Of a stretch of 56,496 nucleotides of DNA, positions 16,515 to 24,687 are shown one piece after another (the stretch's first letter is position 1; each line of letters begins with the position of its first letter). The notes under the pieces were generated by a model. The model saw only the letters and a list, made by a program, of their open reading frames with translations, was not told the DNA's origin and made no database searches. This DNA is from UMGS1590 sp963558655 (lineage in GTDB: Bacteria; Bacillota; Peptococcia; Peptococcales; Peptococcaceae). The DNA is taken from the NCBI GenBank assembly GCA_963558655.1, contig CAUWHJ010000020.1:1-56496 (forward strand), read 5' to 3'. The translations under genes and the position numbers were made by a program.

Positions 16515-17216
16515 ATGATGTGGAAAGCCTTGTTGGACATTCTCTTGCCCAATCCCAGTATGTGCGTGCTCTGCGAGAAGCGGCTGGCGCAGCTTGGCAT
16601 TTGTGACAAGTGTTTGGCACGCTGGCAAAAGATTGCTGAGCACGAAGGGCAGTGCCAGCGCTGCGGCCAGTTTGGCACACGGGCAGCAGTGTGCGACACC
16701 TGCCGCCAGTGGCCGTCGTATTTTCTGGGCAATATGGCGCTTTTGCCCTACGATGGCACGGTGAGCGACGCCATTCGCCGCTTGAAATATGCTGGTGAAC
16801 CCTGGCGGGCGGAAGGTTTTGCCCCGCTCTTTGCCGTCCGCTCGACACCCGATGTGGACATGGTGATTCCGGTGCCGCTGCACAAGCGGCGATTGCGCGA
16901 GCGTGGATACAACCAAAGCCTGCTTCTGGCTGAACACATGGTGCGTGTGTGGCAGCTGCCGCTGTATGCCGAGGGGCTTGTACGCACGGTGAATACCAAA
17001 CATCAGGTGGGCTTCTCACGGGCAGAGCGTATGCGAAACGTGGCAGGTGCCTTTGCCGTGCCGCAGGATAAGAGGGCGGCACTCGCCGGAAAGCGTGTGC
17101 TCCTGGTTGATGACGTGATGACCACTGGCAGCACTCTGCTCGCCTGTGCACGTGCCCTACACGAAGGCGGTGTGAAGAGTGTTGAAAGCATCACTCTGGC
17201 GGCAGTGATTCACTGA
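16515..17216 (+). CDS. comF: ComF family protein (phosphoribosyltransferase-like, DNA uptake)
   Basis: A 233-aa protein with an N-terminal four-cysteine-pair zinc ribbon (CVLC, CDKC, CQRC, CDTC) and a C-terminal type I phosphoribosyltransferase fold with the PRPP loop VLLVDDVMTTGST. ComF proteins act in the cytosolic step of natural transformation; in many Bacillota they are retained without other competence genes nearby, as here. GGAGG at 16506-16510 supports the ATG at 16515 or the next one at 16518. No other com gene is in the window. Confidence 0.9.
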   Translation: MMWKALLDILLPNPSMCVLCEKRLAQLGICDKCLARWQKIAEHEGQCQRCGQFGTRAAVCDTCRQWPSYFLGNMALLPYDGTVSDAIRRLKYAGEPWRAEGFAPLFAVRSTPDVDMVIPVPLHKRRLRERGYNQSLLLAEHMVRVWQLPLYAEGLVRTVNTKHQVGFSRAERMRNVAGAFAVPQDKRAALAGKRVLLVDDVMTTGSTLLACARALHEGGVKSVESITLAAVIH

Positions 17217-17223
17217 TATTCAT

Positions 17224-17247
17224 AGTATGCAATACTTTTTGCATACT
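17224..17247. promoter_or_regulatory. Perfect palindrome upstream of the amino acid transporter
   Basis: AGTATGCAA / TTGCATACT, a perfect 9-bp inverted repeat with a 6-base centre. It lacks a following T run, so it is not an obvious terminator of comF. It sits about 70 bases upstream of the transporter promoter and could be an operator for an amino-acid-responsive regulator. Confidence 0.4.
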
Positions 17248-17316
17248 CAATATAGTGTTGATAAGGAAATAAATGGGCATTATCGCAAATTTCACCAAAG
17301 AATGGTCAGAAAGTGA

Positions 17317-17345
17317 TTGAAAAAATATGCACTGCGCTCTATAAT
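17317..17345 (+). promoter_or_regulatory. Sigma-A promoter of the amino acid ABC transporter
   Basis: TTGAAA (17317-17322), 17-base spacer, TATAAT (17340-17345), 47 bases before the start of the binding-protein gene. Confidence 0.8.
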
Positions 17346-17392
17346 AACGGTATATTATTTTTTTCACTACAAAACAGAGGAGAAGAGTTAAG

Positions 17393-18262
17393 ATGAAAAA
17401 CAAAAAGTGGATTGCAATGTTATGCACTGCCGCATTGGCAGTGACCATGTTAGCCGGCTGCGGCGGCGGTGGGGACGAAGCTACCGGCAGTGCTGCTGCG
17501 GAAGGCAGCGCTTCTGGCGAAGGGTCCAATGTGGTTGTTGTTGGTACCAACCCAGCATTTGCCCCATTTGAATATCAGGATGACGAAGGCAACATGATTG
17601 GTTTCGACCTTGACCTCATGGAAGCCATTGGTGAAGACCAGGGCTTTGATGTTGAATTCCAGTCCATGGAATTTGACGCCCTCATTGGTGCGCTGACCAC
17701 CGGTCAGGTAGACGCTGTTGCTGCTGGTATGAGCATCAACGCCGACCGCAACAACGTTTTGTTCTCCGACCCATACATGGACGCTTCTCTGGGCATCATG
17801 GTGTCTGCTGATAATACCGATATTAACAGCGCAGACGACCTCGAAGGCAAAACTGTTTCTGCACAGATTGGCACTACCGGCGCTGACAAAGTAACCGAAA
17901 TGGAAGAAGCTGGCACTGTAACAGCTAAACTCGTGGATAACTACAACACCTGCATTCAGGATTTGATGAACGGTGGCTGCGATGCCATCATCATCGACAT
18001 TCCAGTTGCAGATGCTTACCTGGCAGAACATGAAGGCGAAGTAAAACTCACCGGCGAACCATATGCTGCTGACTACTACGGCATCGCTGTTGACGAAGAA
18101 AACCAGGAACTGCTTGATAAAATCAACACCGGTCTGGCTAACATCATTGAAAACGGCACCCTCGATGAACTCTGCGAAAAGTATGATCTCGATGTGCCAG
18201 CAAGCGTGAAAGATGGCAGCGCAAAAGATGCCGTTGCTGAAATCATGAGTGCAGCTGAATAA
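17393..18262 (+). CDS. Polar amino acid ABC transporter, substrate-binding lipoprotein
   Basis: A 289-aa periplasmic-binding-protein-type lipoprotein of family 3 (glutamine/histidine/arginine/cystine class). The signal peptide ends in lipobox LAGC; a Gly/Ser/Ala linker follows. The domain starts VVVVGTNPAFAPFEYQDDEGN and includes GFDLDLMEAIGED and the LIGALTTGQVDAVAAGM segment, all typical. It heads a three-gene operon with permease and ATPase. A strong hairpin at 18285-18319 after its stop probably stabilises this mRNA section so the binding protein is made in excess. The exact ligand is not evident. Confidence 0.92.
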   Translation: MKNKKWIAMLCTAALAVTMLAGCGGGGDEATGSAAAEGSASGEGSNVVVVGTNPAFAPFEYQDDEGNMIGFDLDLMEAIGEDQGFDVEFQSMEFDALIGALTTGQVDAVAAGMSINADRNNVLFSDPYMDASLGIMVSADNTDINSADDLEGKTVSAQIGTTGADKVTEMEEAGTVTAKLVDNYNTCIQDLMNGGCDAIIIDIPVADAYLAEHEGEVKLTGEPYAADYYGIAVDEENQELLDKINTGLANIIENGTLDELCEKYDLDVPASVKDGSAKDAVAEIMSAAE

Positions 18263-18284
18263 TTGATTAAACTTGAGTAAGGAT

Positions 18285-18319
18285 AAGAATGAGATGCAGC
18301 TTTCCTGCATCTCATTCTT
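18285..18319 (+). terminator. Intercistronic hairpin, partial terminator or mRNA stabiliser
   Basis: A 15-bp perfect stem (arms from AAGAATGAGATGCAG) with a 5-base loop and only a weak T tract lies between the binding-protein and permease genes. This is the classical place for differential expression in ABC operons. Confidence 0.7.
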
Positions 18320-18349
18320 TGCGTTTACTTCATAGCAAGGAGGAAAAGG

Positions 18350-19033
18350 ATGGGAGAATTTTTTACAACCTTTTTAGATGTTGTGCCAAAACTGATTCCT
18401 GGCGCAGGAACAACGCTCTTGCTGACGATTTGCGGCGTTGGTTTTGGGACCATCATTGGTGTGTTTATGGCGCTGATGAAAATGGGGCGCAATCGTATCT
18501 TGCGTGGCATTGCCAATGTATATATTGAATGTTTGCGTGGGACACCGCTGTATGTGCAAATCTTCCTGTTTCACTTCGGTGTAGCCAGCATCATTGGCGA
18601 ACTGTTCTTTGGCGGGAAATTTGCCTTCCCGATTATGGTCACCGGTATTGTCGTGCTTTCCTTGAACAGTGGTGCTTATGTGGCAGAAATTTTCCGCGGT
18701 GGGATTCAAGGCGTTGACAAAGGTCAGGTCGAAGCAGCACGCTCCCTGGGCATGACGCAGAAACAAGCCATGCGTTTGGTTATTTTGCCACAGGCTGTGA
18801 AGCTCGTTATTCCACCAATGGGCAACGAATTCGTTATGCTTTTGAAAGACACCTCGCTGCTCGCTGCCATCGGTTTATCGGAAATCATGAAACGTGGTCA
18901 GATTTACACCTCTGTCCACTTTGAACCGTTCCCAACCTATGTGGCTGTTGCGCTCGTCTATCTCGTGCTGACCTTGTCCATTACCCGTCTCGTCAACTGG
19001 TATGAACGCCGCTTGGCAACTGACAACCACTGA
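18350..19033 (+). CDS. Polar amino acid ABC transporter, permease
   Basis: A 227-aa inner-membrane permease of the His/Glu/Gln/Arg/opine type with about five membrane segments. The coupling motif EAARSLGMTQKQAMRLVILPQA is intact, as is the ECLRGTPLYVQIF signature of the class. AAGGAGG lies before the ATG. It forms a homodimer with the ATPase encoded next. Confidence 0.93.
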   Translation: MGEFFTTFLDVVPKLIPGAGTTLLLTICGVGFGTIIGVFMALMKMGRNRILRGIANVYIECLRGTPLYVQIFLFHFGVASIIGELFFGGKFAFPIMVTGIVVLSLNSGAYVAEIFRGGIQGVDKGQVEAARSLGMTQKQAMRLVILPQAVKLVIPPMGNEFVMLLKDTSLLAAIGLSEIMKRGQIYTSVHFEPFPTYVAVALVYLVLTLSITRLVNWYERRLATDNH

Positions 19034-19068
19034 GACGCTGTATTTGCATTGACTAGGAGGACCCTAAC

Positions 19069-19791
19069 ATGATTGAAATTAAAGACCTGCACAAATCCTT
19101 TGGCAACCTCGAAGTTCTCAAAGGCATCACTGAAACCATTAAAGACGGCGAAGTTGTCTCCATCATTGGGCCATCTGGCTCTGGGAAAAGTACCTTCCTG
19201 CGCTGCATCAACCTGCTTGAACAGCCAACCAGCGGCCACATCATCATTGATGGCACCGAAATCACCGATCCAAAAACCGACATCAACAAAGTACGCGAAA
19301 ACCTCGGCATGGTGTTCCAGCGCTTCAATCTCTTCCCTCATAAAACCGTGCTGGAAAACATCACCCTGGCGCCAATCAACGTGAAAGGCATCGCCCAGGC
19401 CGACGCCGAAAAAACTGCGTATGAACTCTTGCAGCGTGTTGGCCTGAAAGACAAAGCCGACAGCTATCCAGCAGCCCTCTCCGGCGGTCAACAGCAGCGT
19501 GTCGCCATCGCTCGCGCACTGGCAATGAGCCCAGACATCATGCTCTTCGACGAACCAACCTCCGCCCTCGACCCTGAAATGGTCGGCGAAGTATTGGCCG
19601 TTATTCGCCAGCTCACCGAAACTGGTATGACCATGCTCATCGTTACCCACGAAATGGGCTTTGCAAGAGAAGTCAGCGACCGTGTCTTTTTCATGGACCA
19701 AGGCTACATCATGGAACAAGGCACCCCGAACGACATCTTCAACCATCCAAAAGAAGCACGCACCCAGGACTTCCTGGCGAAAGTGCTGTAA
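19069..19791 (+). CDS. Polar amino acid ABC transporter, ATPase (GlnQ-like)
   Basis: A 240-aa ABC ATPase. Walker A GPSGSGKST is near residue 34, signature LSGGQQQR near 135, Walker B IMLFDEPTSALDPE near 156 and the switch His in VTHEMGFA near 190. The CINLLEQPTSG segment and the RVFFMDQG ending are typical of the GlnQ/HisP group. AGGAGG precedes the ATG at 19069. Last gene of the operon, followed by a terminator. Confidence 0.95.
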   Translation: MIEIKDLHKSFGNLEVLKGITETIKDGEVVSIIGPSGSGKSTFLRCINLLEQPTSGHIIIDGTEITDPKTDINKVRENLGMVFQRFNLFPHKTVLENITLAPINVKGIAQADAEKTAYELLQRVGLKDKADSYPAALSGGQQQRVAIARALAMSPDIMLFDEPTSALDPEMVGEVLAVIRQLTETGMTMLIVTHEMGFAREVSDRVFFMDQGYIMEQGTPNDIFNHPKEARTQDFLAKVL

Positions 19792-19803
19792 ACCGAAAAG
19801 GCA

Positions 19804-19851
19804 GAAAGGCTGTTTCACAAACGTTATGTTCGTTTGTGGGGCAGCTTTTTT
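19804..19851 (+). terminator. Intrinsic terminator
   Basis: A long hairpin with CACAAACG / CGTTTGTG apex arms and AAGGCTG / CAGCTTT base, ending in a T run, after the ABC operon. Confidence 0.8.
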
Positions 19852-19884
19852 ACTTGTGGTAGACATCAATGAATTAAAGAAGAT

Positions 19885-19914
19885 TTGGACTTTTTTGCGA
19901 ATTTTTAGTAAAAT
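19885..19914 (+). promoter_or_regulatory. Promoter of the copper-amine-oxidase-N gene pair
   Basis: TTGGAC (19885-19890), 18-base spacer, TAAAAT (19909-19914), 60 bases before the start. Confidence 0.55.
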
Positions 19915-19973
19915 AATGTAAAGCTCTTGTTGATGGTGGCAAACTTTGAACAATGACATGGAAGGTGATGACA

Positions 19974-20906
19974 ATGATGAAAAAGAAACTTTTGACGGCA
20001 GTTGCCTGTGTAGCCTTATTGGCGATGCCAAGTGCTGCGTTGGCAGATAGCAGTGATGTGCATCTTCTTGTGGGGAATGACTATGTTGATGCAGATGCTT
20101 CAACCGGAGCGCCGTATATCAATGATGCCGGACGCACGATGATTCCGTTGCGTGTGGTTGGTGAAGCTATGGGCTATACGACGGAGTGGCAAGCTGACGG
20201 CAGCATTCACGTTGTAGGCGATGATGGTGCAGTAGACGTTACCATGCAGGTGGGGAGCAATGCTTACATCGCCAATGGTGAAGCGGGCACCTTTGAAACA
20301 GCACCAACCTTGAAAGACGACCGCACCTATCTGCCAGCGCGTGATTTCAGCGAACTTTACGGCAGTGTTTATTGGGAAAATGACACACGCACGGTGTGGA
20401 TTTATCAAGATGAAAAAACGATTTACACGATTATGGGGAACAGTCTTCTGCGTGCCGATGCCAACGGCATTGTGCCGCTGACGATGCCGGAGGGATGTGA
20501 AGTGTCGCAGTTTGGCAAGGGCGACTTCATCATCAATCAGCGCGTGATTGATGGCACAGGGTATGTGACCATTAACTATAACCATAATCACAGCATGCAA
20601 GGCCCACTGCTTAGAGATGATGGCGACCACATGACGCGTCTCATCACGCTTAACGTTGGTTCCTCGTTCTGGGTAGATGGAGACACTATTTATTACACCC
20701 ATGGAACAAATGCTGGCCCATGGAGCAACTATATCGACCCATACCGTCTCGTTGTGACAACCCTTAAAGATGGGGAAGAAATCACAAAAGGCTATGATAT
20801 GGATTTCGCAATCAACAGTTGCACCTTGGACATGATTGATGGACAGTTGGTGGCTACCAATGAAAGCGGCGTGCAGCATATGATTGATGTAGAGGCGCTG
20901 AACTAA
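19974..20906 (+). CDS. Exported protein with copper amine oxidase N-terminal domain (1)
   Basis: A 310-aa secreted protein. A signal peptide (MMKKKLLTAVACVALLAMPS, cut after ALA) is followed by the stalk domain known as Cu_amine_oxidN: PYINDAGRTMIPLRVVGEAMG, then the second half with DRTYLPARDFSELYGSVYWENDTRTVWI. The C-terminal two thirds match no family I know. The domain is not enzymatic; it is common in surface proteins of Negativicutes and Clostridia and is thought to aid anchoring. GGTGAT precedes the paired ATGs at 19974/19977. A paralogue follows 57 bases downstream. Confidence 0.88.
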   Translation: MMKKKLLTAVACVALLAMPSAALADSSDVHLLVGNDYVDADASTGAPYINDAGRTMIPLRVVGEAMGYTTEWQADGSIHVVGDDGAVDVTMQVGSNAYIANGEAGTFETAPTLKDDRTYLPARDFSELYGSVYWENDTRTVWIYQDEKTIYTIMGNSLLRADANGIVPLTMPEGCEVSQFGKGDFIINQRVIDGTGYVTINYNHNHSMQGPLLRDDGDHMTRLITLNVGSSFWVDGDTIYYTHGTNAGPWSNYIDPYRLVVTTLKDGEEITKGYDMDFAINSCTLDMIDGQLVATNESGVQHMIDVEALN

Positions 20907-20963
20907 AGAAAAACTTTTCCTATTCAATTTAAGCAAGCTCGAAATAGCTTGGAGGGATGCAAC

Positions 20964-22025
20964 ATGAAAAAGAGTATGAAAGCAATTATTGCTGGCGGTG
21001 TACTGTTGTGTGCGTGTGCGGTTCCAGTTCGGGCGGCATCAACGGATGTAGCGCTAGTGATCAACGATGAAGCGATCTATTCTGATGCGACGGTTGGCCA
21101 GCCGTACATTTCTGATTCAGGCAGAACGATGTTGCCGCTGCGTATCATTAGCGAATCGTTGCAATGTGGTGTAACTTATGTCAATGGCAATGTGTACATT
21201 GAAAATGAGCGCAACCATTATTCAGCGATATTCGAAAAAGGCGCCGATTATTTTTATGCCAATGGCGAGCGTATTGATTTGGATGAGCCGGTGACAATCA
21301 GTGCTGAAGGCCGCGCTTATGTACCTGCCCGTGCTTTTGCAGAAACCCTTGGAACGATTGACTGGAATAATGCCAGTCGCACGGTTACGATCACAAGTGA
21401 CGCTGATTGGGTGATCAACGATGATCCATATTTCGCAAAGGAAATTTCAATCGAAAATACGCCGTTGACATTTAATCTGGTTCAGGGTGATACTTCTGCT
21501 GTGATCGATCATTTGTATGTTTTCGAACAGAACAGTGAGGAAAACATTGGGGTGTATCTGAGTGCGCCGGAAGAAATGGCAGACTGGTTTGTTCCGGCGA
21601 ATAAAAACAAAATTGATCTTCACAATGCAAAATTAATCAATGGTCAGCCGTATTTAGAAATTTCAATGATGCACTCAGTATCGAACAATTTTACCATGGA
21701 TATTGTCAGCGTGCCAGCTGACATGACCACTGACGAAACTGGCTTGATGAATTATATTGGCACGATTGCGAAAACTTCTGACTACACGACAGATGGAGAA
21801 TACCTTTATTCTACGCCTGGGCTGCATCAGGGTCCATTTGCGATTGATCCAAACCGCCTTAATATTGACAAAATCGGTGATCGTTCGTCGCGTGTGATGG
21901 TGGACGTAGATTTTGCTATTAATGAATGTAAGCTCAGTATGGATGGAAATCATCTTGTGGCTGTTGATCTTGACGGCAATCGTCATGTATTGAATGTAGA
22001 TGAGCTGTTGTCAGAAGCAAAATGA
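20964..22025 (+). CDS. Exported protein with copper amine oxidase N-terminal domain (2)
   Basis: A 353-aa secreted paralogue of the preceding protein with the same plan: signal peptide ending near VRA, PYISDSGRTMLPLRIISESLQ, then GRAYVPARAFAETLGTIDWNNASRTVTI, and a diverged C-terminal region of unknown role that nevertheless ends with the same FAINECKLSMDGNHLVA pattern (FAINSCTLDMIDGQLVA in copy 1). GGAGGG fixes the ATG at 20964. Its codons are somewhat more AT-rich than its neighbour's. Immediately after its stop lies the decayed tail of a third copy. Confidence 0.88.
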   Translation: MKKSMKAIIAGGVLLCACAVPVRAASTDVALVINDEAIYSDATVGQPYISDSGRTMLPLRIISESLQCGVTYVNGNVYIENERNHYSAIFEKGADYFYANGERIDLDEPVTISAEGRAYVPARAFAETLGTIDWNNASRTVTITSDADWVINDDPYFAKEISIENTPLTFNLVQGDTSAVIDHLYVFEQNSEENIGVYLSAPEEMADWFVPANKNKIDLHNAKLINGQPYLEISMMHSVSNNFTMDIVSVPADMTTDETGLMNYIGTIAKTSDYTTDGEYLYSTPGLHQGPFAIDPNRLNIDKIGDRSSRVMVDVDFAINECKLSMDGNHLVAVDLDGNRHVLNVDELLSEAK

Positions 22026-22026
22026 T

Positions 22027-22077
22027 TCTATTGAAGATGGTGTGCAGCATATGATTGATGTAGAGGCGCTGGCGTAA
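22027..22077 (+). pseudogene. Remnant C-terminus of a third paralogue
   Basis: Directly after the stop at 22025, an open stretch encodes EDGVQHMIDVEALA and a stop codon. This matches the C-terminus of the first paralogue (ESGVQHMIDVEALN, ending 20906), and a 26-base run is identical at the DNA level. Nothing else of that gene remains. I infer deletion or recombination between tandem copies. Confidence 0.75.
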
Positions 22078-22087
22078 AGCGCATCAT

Positions 22088-22134
22088 AAAAGCCGATGGC
22101 TCCTGCTTTGATGGCAGGGGGCATCGGCTTTTTT
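22088..22134. terminator. Bidirectional terminator
   Basis: AAAAGCCGATG ... CATCGGCTTTTTT long stem between convergent genes. Confidence 0.88.
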
Positions 22135-22143
22135 ATAGGGCAT

Positions 22144-22890
22144 TTATGCGTTTTCAAGATGCAGCATGAGGTAGCTGAGCAGGCAGAGACCGGCGGTTTC
22201 GGTGCGTAAGATGCGTTTGCCTAAGGATACGCTTTGGAAACCGGCGCTTTTGGCGGCTTGCCATTCATCCTCGCTGATGCCGCCTTCCGGCCCTACAAGG
22301 AGGGCTATTTTTTTTGCTTCGGTAAGGGTGGGCAGGAGAGCCGTCAGGGTGCCGCGTGATGTTTCATCTTCGTAGCAGATGAGTTTGATGTCGGCATCTT
22401 GCACAGCGCTCAGGGCGTCTTGAAAACGTGTGATGGCGCCGATTTTCGGAACAATGCCGCGTTTGGATTGTTCAGCGGCACTTTTAGCGATTTCGTGCAG
22501 GCGCTCGGCTTTGCGATCGGCCTTTTTCTCGTCGAGTTTAACATTGGAGCGTGCCATGTTCACAGGAACGATGGCACTGGCGCCGAGTTCCGTGGCTTTT
22601 TGGATGATAAATTCCAGTTTTTCGCGTTTGGGCAGCCCCTGGAGCAGCACAAGTTCGCAGGAAAGTTCGGTGTCGGCAGGGCGGGTTTCCACAAGGCGTG
22701 CGCTGAGGCTGTTTTTTTCTACTGTGGTGACTTCGCAGAGATGCACAGAGCCGCTGCCATCGGCGAGGAGAAACTGCTCGCCTTCACGCAGACGCAGCAC
22801 AAAGAGGTGTTGGTGGTCTTTGCGGTTAAAAACGAGCGGTTCGTTAAGGGCTGTCGGCGAAAGCGAGGTGTTCAAGAAAAATTGATGCAT
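22144..22890 (-). CDS. rsmE: 16S rRNA (uracil(1498)-N3)-methyltransferase RsmE
   Basis: A 248-aa SPOUT-class methyltransferase that modifies U1498 of 16S rRNA near the decoding site, using S-adenosylmethionine. The N-terminal PUA-like RNA-binding part (HHQHLFVLRLREGEQF-like) precedes the knotted domain with the SAM-binding motifs LVGPEGGISEDE and SLGKRILRTETA. AAAGGAG precedes the ATG at 22890. It is often found beside prmA; prmA is not here. Confidence 0.95.
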   Translation of the reverse strand: MHQFFLNTSLSPTALNEPLVFNRKDHQHLFVLRLREGEQFLLADGSGSVHLCEVTTVEKNSLSARLVETRPADTELSCELVLLQGLPKREKLEFIIQKATELGASAIVPVNMARSNVKLDEKKADRKAERLHEIAKSAAEQSKRGIVPKIGAITRFQDALSAVQDADIKLICYEDETSRGTLTALLPTLTEAKKIALLVGPEGGISEDEWQAAKSAGFQSVSLGKRILRTETAGLCLLSYLMLHLENA

Positions 22891-23041
22891 TGTGAGGCTC
22901 CTTTGTCGGGAATTTTCCTTTATGATAGCATGGAAACGCGTTCACAGAAAAGAAGTATTTTCTTTTGGGAGGGAACACGGTACAATGAATTTAGCAGAAA
23001 AGAAAAGCGGGCGGCGGTGCGCTGCCGGGAAGGAGAGTAAC

Positions 23042-23947
23042 ATGAGTACACAACAAACAGAGCGAAAAGCTGTGGTGGAGGTGCTTTTTGCGGCAAGCTG
23101 CTGGGGCTGTATTGGTCTGTTTACACGTTATTTATCGGGAATCGGTATGTCCTCCATTGCCATCACATTTTTCCGCAGCTTGGCGGCAGCAGCCATGCTG
23201 GCGGTGTATCTTGGCGTGCGGTCGCGCGCTACGTTTCGCATCCGTGGGCGCGACCTGTGGATGTTTGTGGGCACCGGTTTCATTTCTATTGGTTTGTTTA
23301 ATGCATTTTATTTTATGACGCAAACGCTCACCACGCTTTCTGTGGCGGCGGTGTTGCTCTACACAGCGCCGTTTTTTGTCATTGTGATGTCGCGTCTCTT
23401 TTTTAAGGAGCGCATCACACGGCAGAAAGTGGCGGCGCTGGTGCTGGCTTTTGTGGGCTGTCTTTTTGTCACGGGGCTGGTTGGCGGTGGCGCAGTGAGC
23501 CTGGCACCGGTGGCGATTGTTACTGGCTTGGCATCGGCCGTGTGTTACGCCCTTTACAGCATTTTCGGCCGTGTGGCATTGAACCGCTATCAGCCGATGA
23601 CGGTGACGTTCTATTCGCTCTTTGTGGCGGCGTGCTCGATGGGCATTCTTTTTGCTGCCACAGGTGCCGAGATGCCGCCTGTTTCCGGCGGCATGGTGCT
23701 GGGCATTTGCGGACTAGGTTTTTTCTCCACGGCGCTGCCCTATGTGTTCTACACCAGCGGACTGGCAAAACTAAGCCCCAGCAAAGCCAGTGTGCTCGCG
23801 TTTGCCGAGCCAATGGTGGCAACGCTTTTGGGCATTTTTGTACTGCACGAACCCATCACCGTACCGGCACTCATCGGCATTGCGCTGATTTTTGCAGGTA
23901 TTGTTGTCTTAAACCGACGTTCACATCATAAGGGGAGAGGCTTATGA
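23042..23947 (+). CDS. EamA/DMT family transporter
   Basis: A 301-aa exporter with ten membrane segments in two EamA repeats; FAASCWGCIGLFTRYL and the second-repeat FFSTALPYVFYTSGLAKLSP are typical. AAGGAGAG precedes the ATG at 23042; the open frame runs 50 codons further upstream but without a ribosome site. Its stop overlaps (ATGA) the start of a broken response-regulator gene, so the two were once translationally coupled. Substrate unknown. Confidence 0.88.
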   Translation: MSTQQTERKAVVEVLFAASCWGCIGLFTRYLSGIGMSSIAITFFRSLAAAAMLAVYLGVRSRATFRIRGRDLWMFVGTGFISIGLFNAFYFMTQTLTTLSVAAVLLYTAPFFVIVMSRLFFKERITRQKVAALVLAFVGCLFVTGLVGGGAVSLAPVAIVTGLASAVCYALYSIFGRVALNRYQPMTVTFYSLFVAACSMGILFAATGAEMPPVSGGMVLGICGLGFFSTALPYVFYTSGLAKLSPSKASVLAFAEPMVATLLGIFVLHEPITVPALIGIALIFAGIVVLNRRSHHKGRGL

Positions 23948-24093
23948 TAGTTGCTATTTGTGATGATACAACGCTGCACTGTCAGTTTCTGACAGACTAC
24001 CTCACAAAACAAGAGGTGCTCAATGCAAGAATCATGGAAAAAACGATGGCATCGGTGTATTTTTTCTTGGTGTTATTGTCCTTTCTTTATTGA
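23944..24093 (+). pseudogene. Truncated LytTR/AgrA-type response regulator
   Basis: The ATG overlaps the EamA stop. The first 23 codons read MIVAICDDTTLHCQFLTDY, the classic start of an AgrA-like receiver domain (I-A-I-C-D-D phospho-acceptor pocket). Similarity then stops and the frame closes after 49 codons in hydrophobic sequence. A second frame through 24040-24265 encodes hydrophobic residues that could be the debris of a membrane sensor protein. I infer a deletion that removed most of a response regulator and its partner. Confidence 0.65.
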
Positions 24094-24344
24094 TTATTGG
24101 TCGTAATCTTGTTTTTCTTTACACAATGTTAAATGCCGTTTTTCTAGTGGATTGTAGATACAGAATTGGAAGAACCATTGTAAAAACGATGGTTCTTTTT
24201 TATTTACTGGCATGGCGCAGTATTGGCGTCTATGTCTGGCGTAAAGGGGTTCATGTACAGACCTAGCAGTCTATGGTATAATAAACGCAAATATCTGAAA
24301 GGTTGAGAACGTGTCTAAGTTTTTTATCATAAGGAGGAATCATA
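24094..24344 (+). other. Degenerate AT-rich intergenic region
   Basis: No intact gene. One frame stays open to about 24266 and encodes a hydrophobic stretch (residues such as FFLGVIVLSLLIIGRNLVFL), possibly the fused remains of a sensor kinase membrane domain. A TATAAT at about 24276 could be the -10 of the following operon. Confidence 0.4.
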
Positions 24345-24677
24345 ATGGAAAAACAGAAAACCGAACCGGAATTGGTGCATTATTTTGGCTCTGAGTATGA
24401 GAAGGTGCCACGTTTCTTTTATATGAATGAAGCGGGTGAAGAAGTGGTGCATCCAGCGTTTCACGACCCAATTGAGGGCGAGATTGATGCGTTTTATGTG
24501 CGTCAGCCGCTGATGCTCAGTTTCTGCCGTTTACGCACGGCGGCGCGGCTCAATTATCGTGAGGTGAATCCACGGCTTTTTCGCGATTTTGATTCAAACT
24601 ATCGCGAAATGACGACAGACCAGGTGGACGCCTACACCCGCTATATCGAAGGCGATTTCACCCGACTCGACCAATAA
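24345..24677 (+). CDS. Small acidic protein, first gene of the SPFH operon
   Basis: A 110-aa soluble protein rich in Glu, Tyr, Phe and Arg that I do not recognise. It has no membrane segment or zinc site. AAGGAGG precedes the ATG, and the next gene starts ten bases after its stop, so it is co-translated with the SPFH protein. In Bacillus the corresponding operon begins with a PspA gene; this protein is too short and lacks the coiled-coil pattern of PspA, so it is a different, perhaps lineage-specific, partner. Confidence 0.7.
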   Translation: MEKQKTEPELVHYFGSEYEKVPRFFYMNEAGEEVVHPAFHDPIEGEIDAFYVRQPLMLSFCRLRTAARLNYREVNPRLFRDFDSNYREMTTDQVDAYTRYIEGDFTRLDQ

Positions 24678-24687
24678 GGAGGCAGTT

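Noticed and set aside
18285..18319. Taken at first as the end of an independent transcription unit
   Set aside because: The T tract is weak and the permease and ATPase that follow clearly belong with the binding protein, so an mRNA-stabilising or partial terminator role is likelier.
18958..20103. Long minus-strand frame opposite the ABC ATPase
   Set aside because: Shadow of the ATPase gene and part of the next gene; spans a terminator and a promoter on the other strand.
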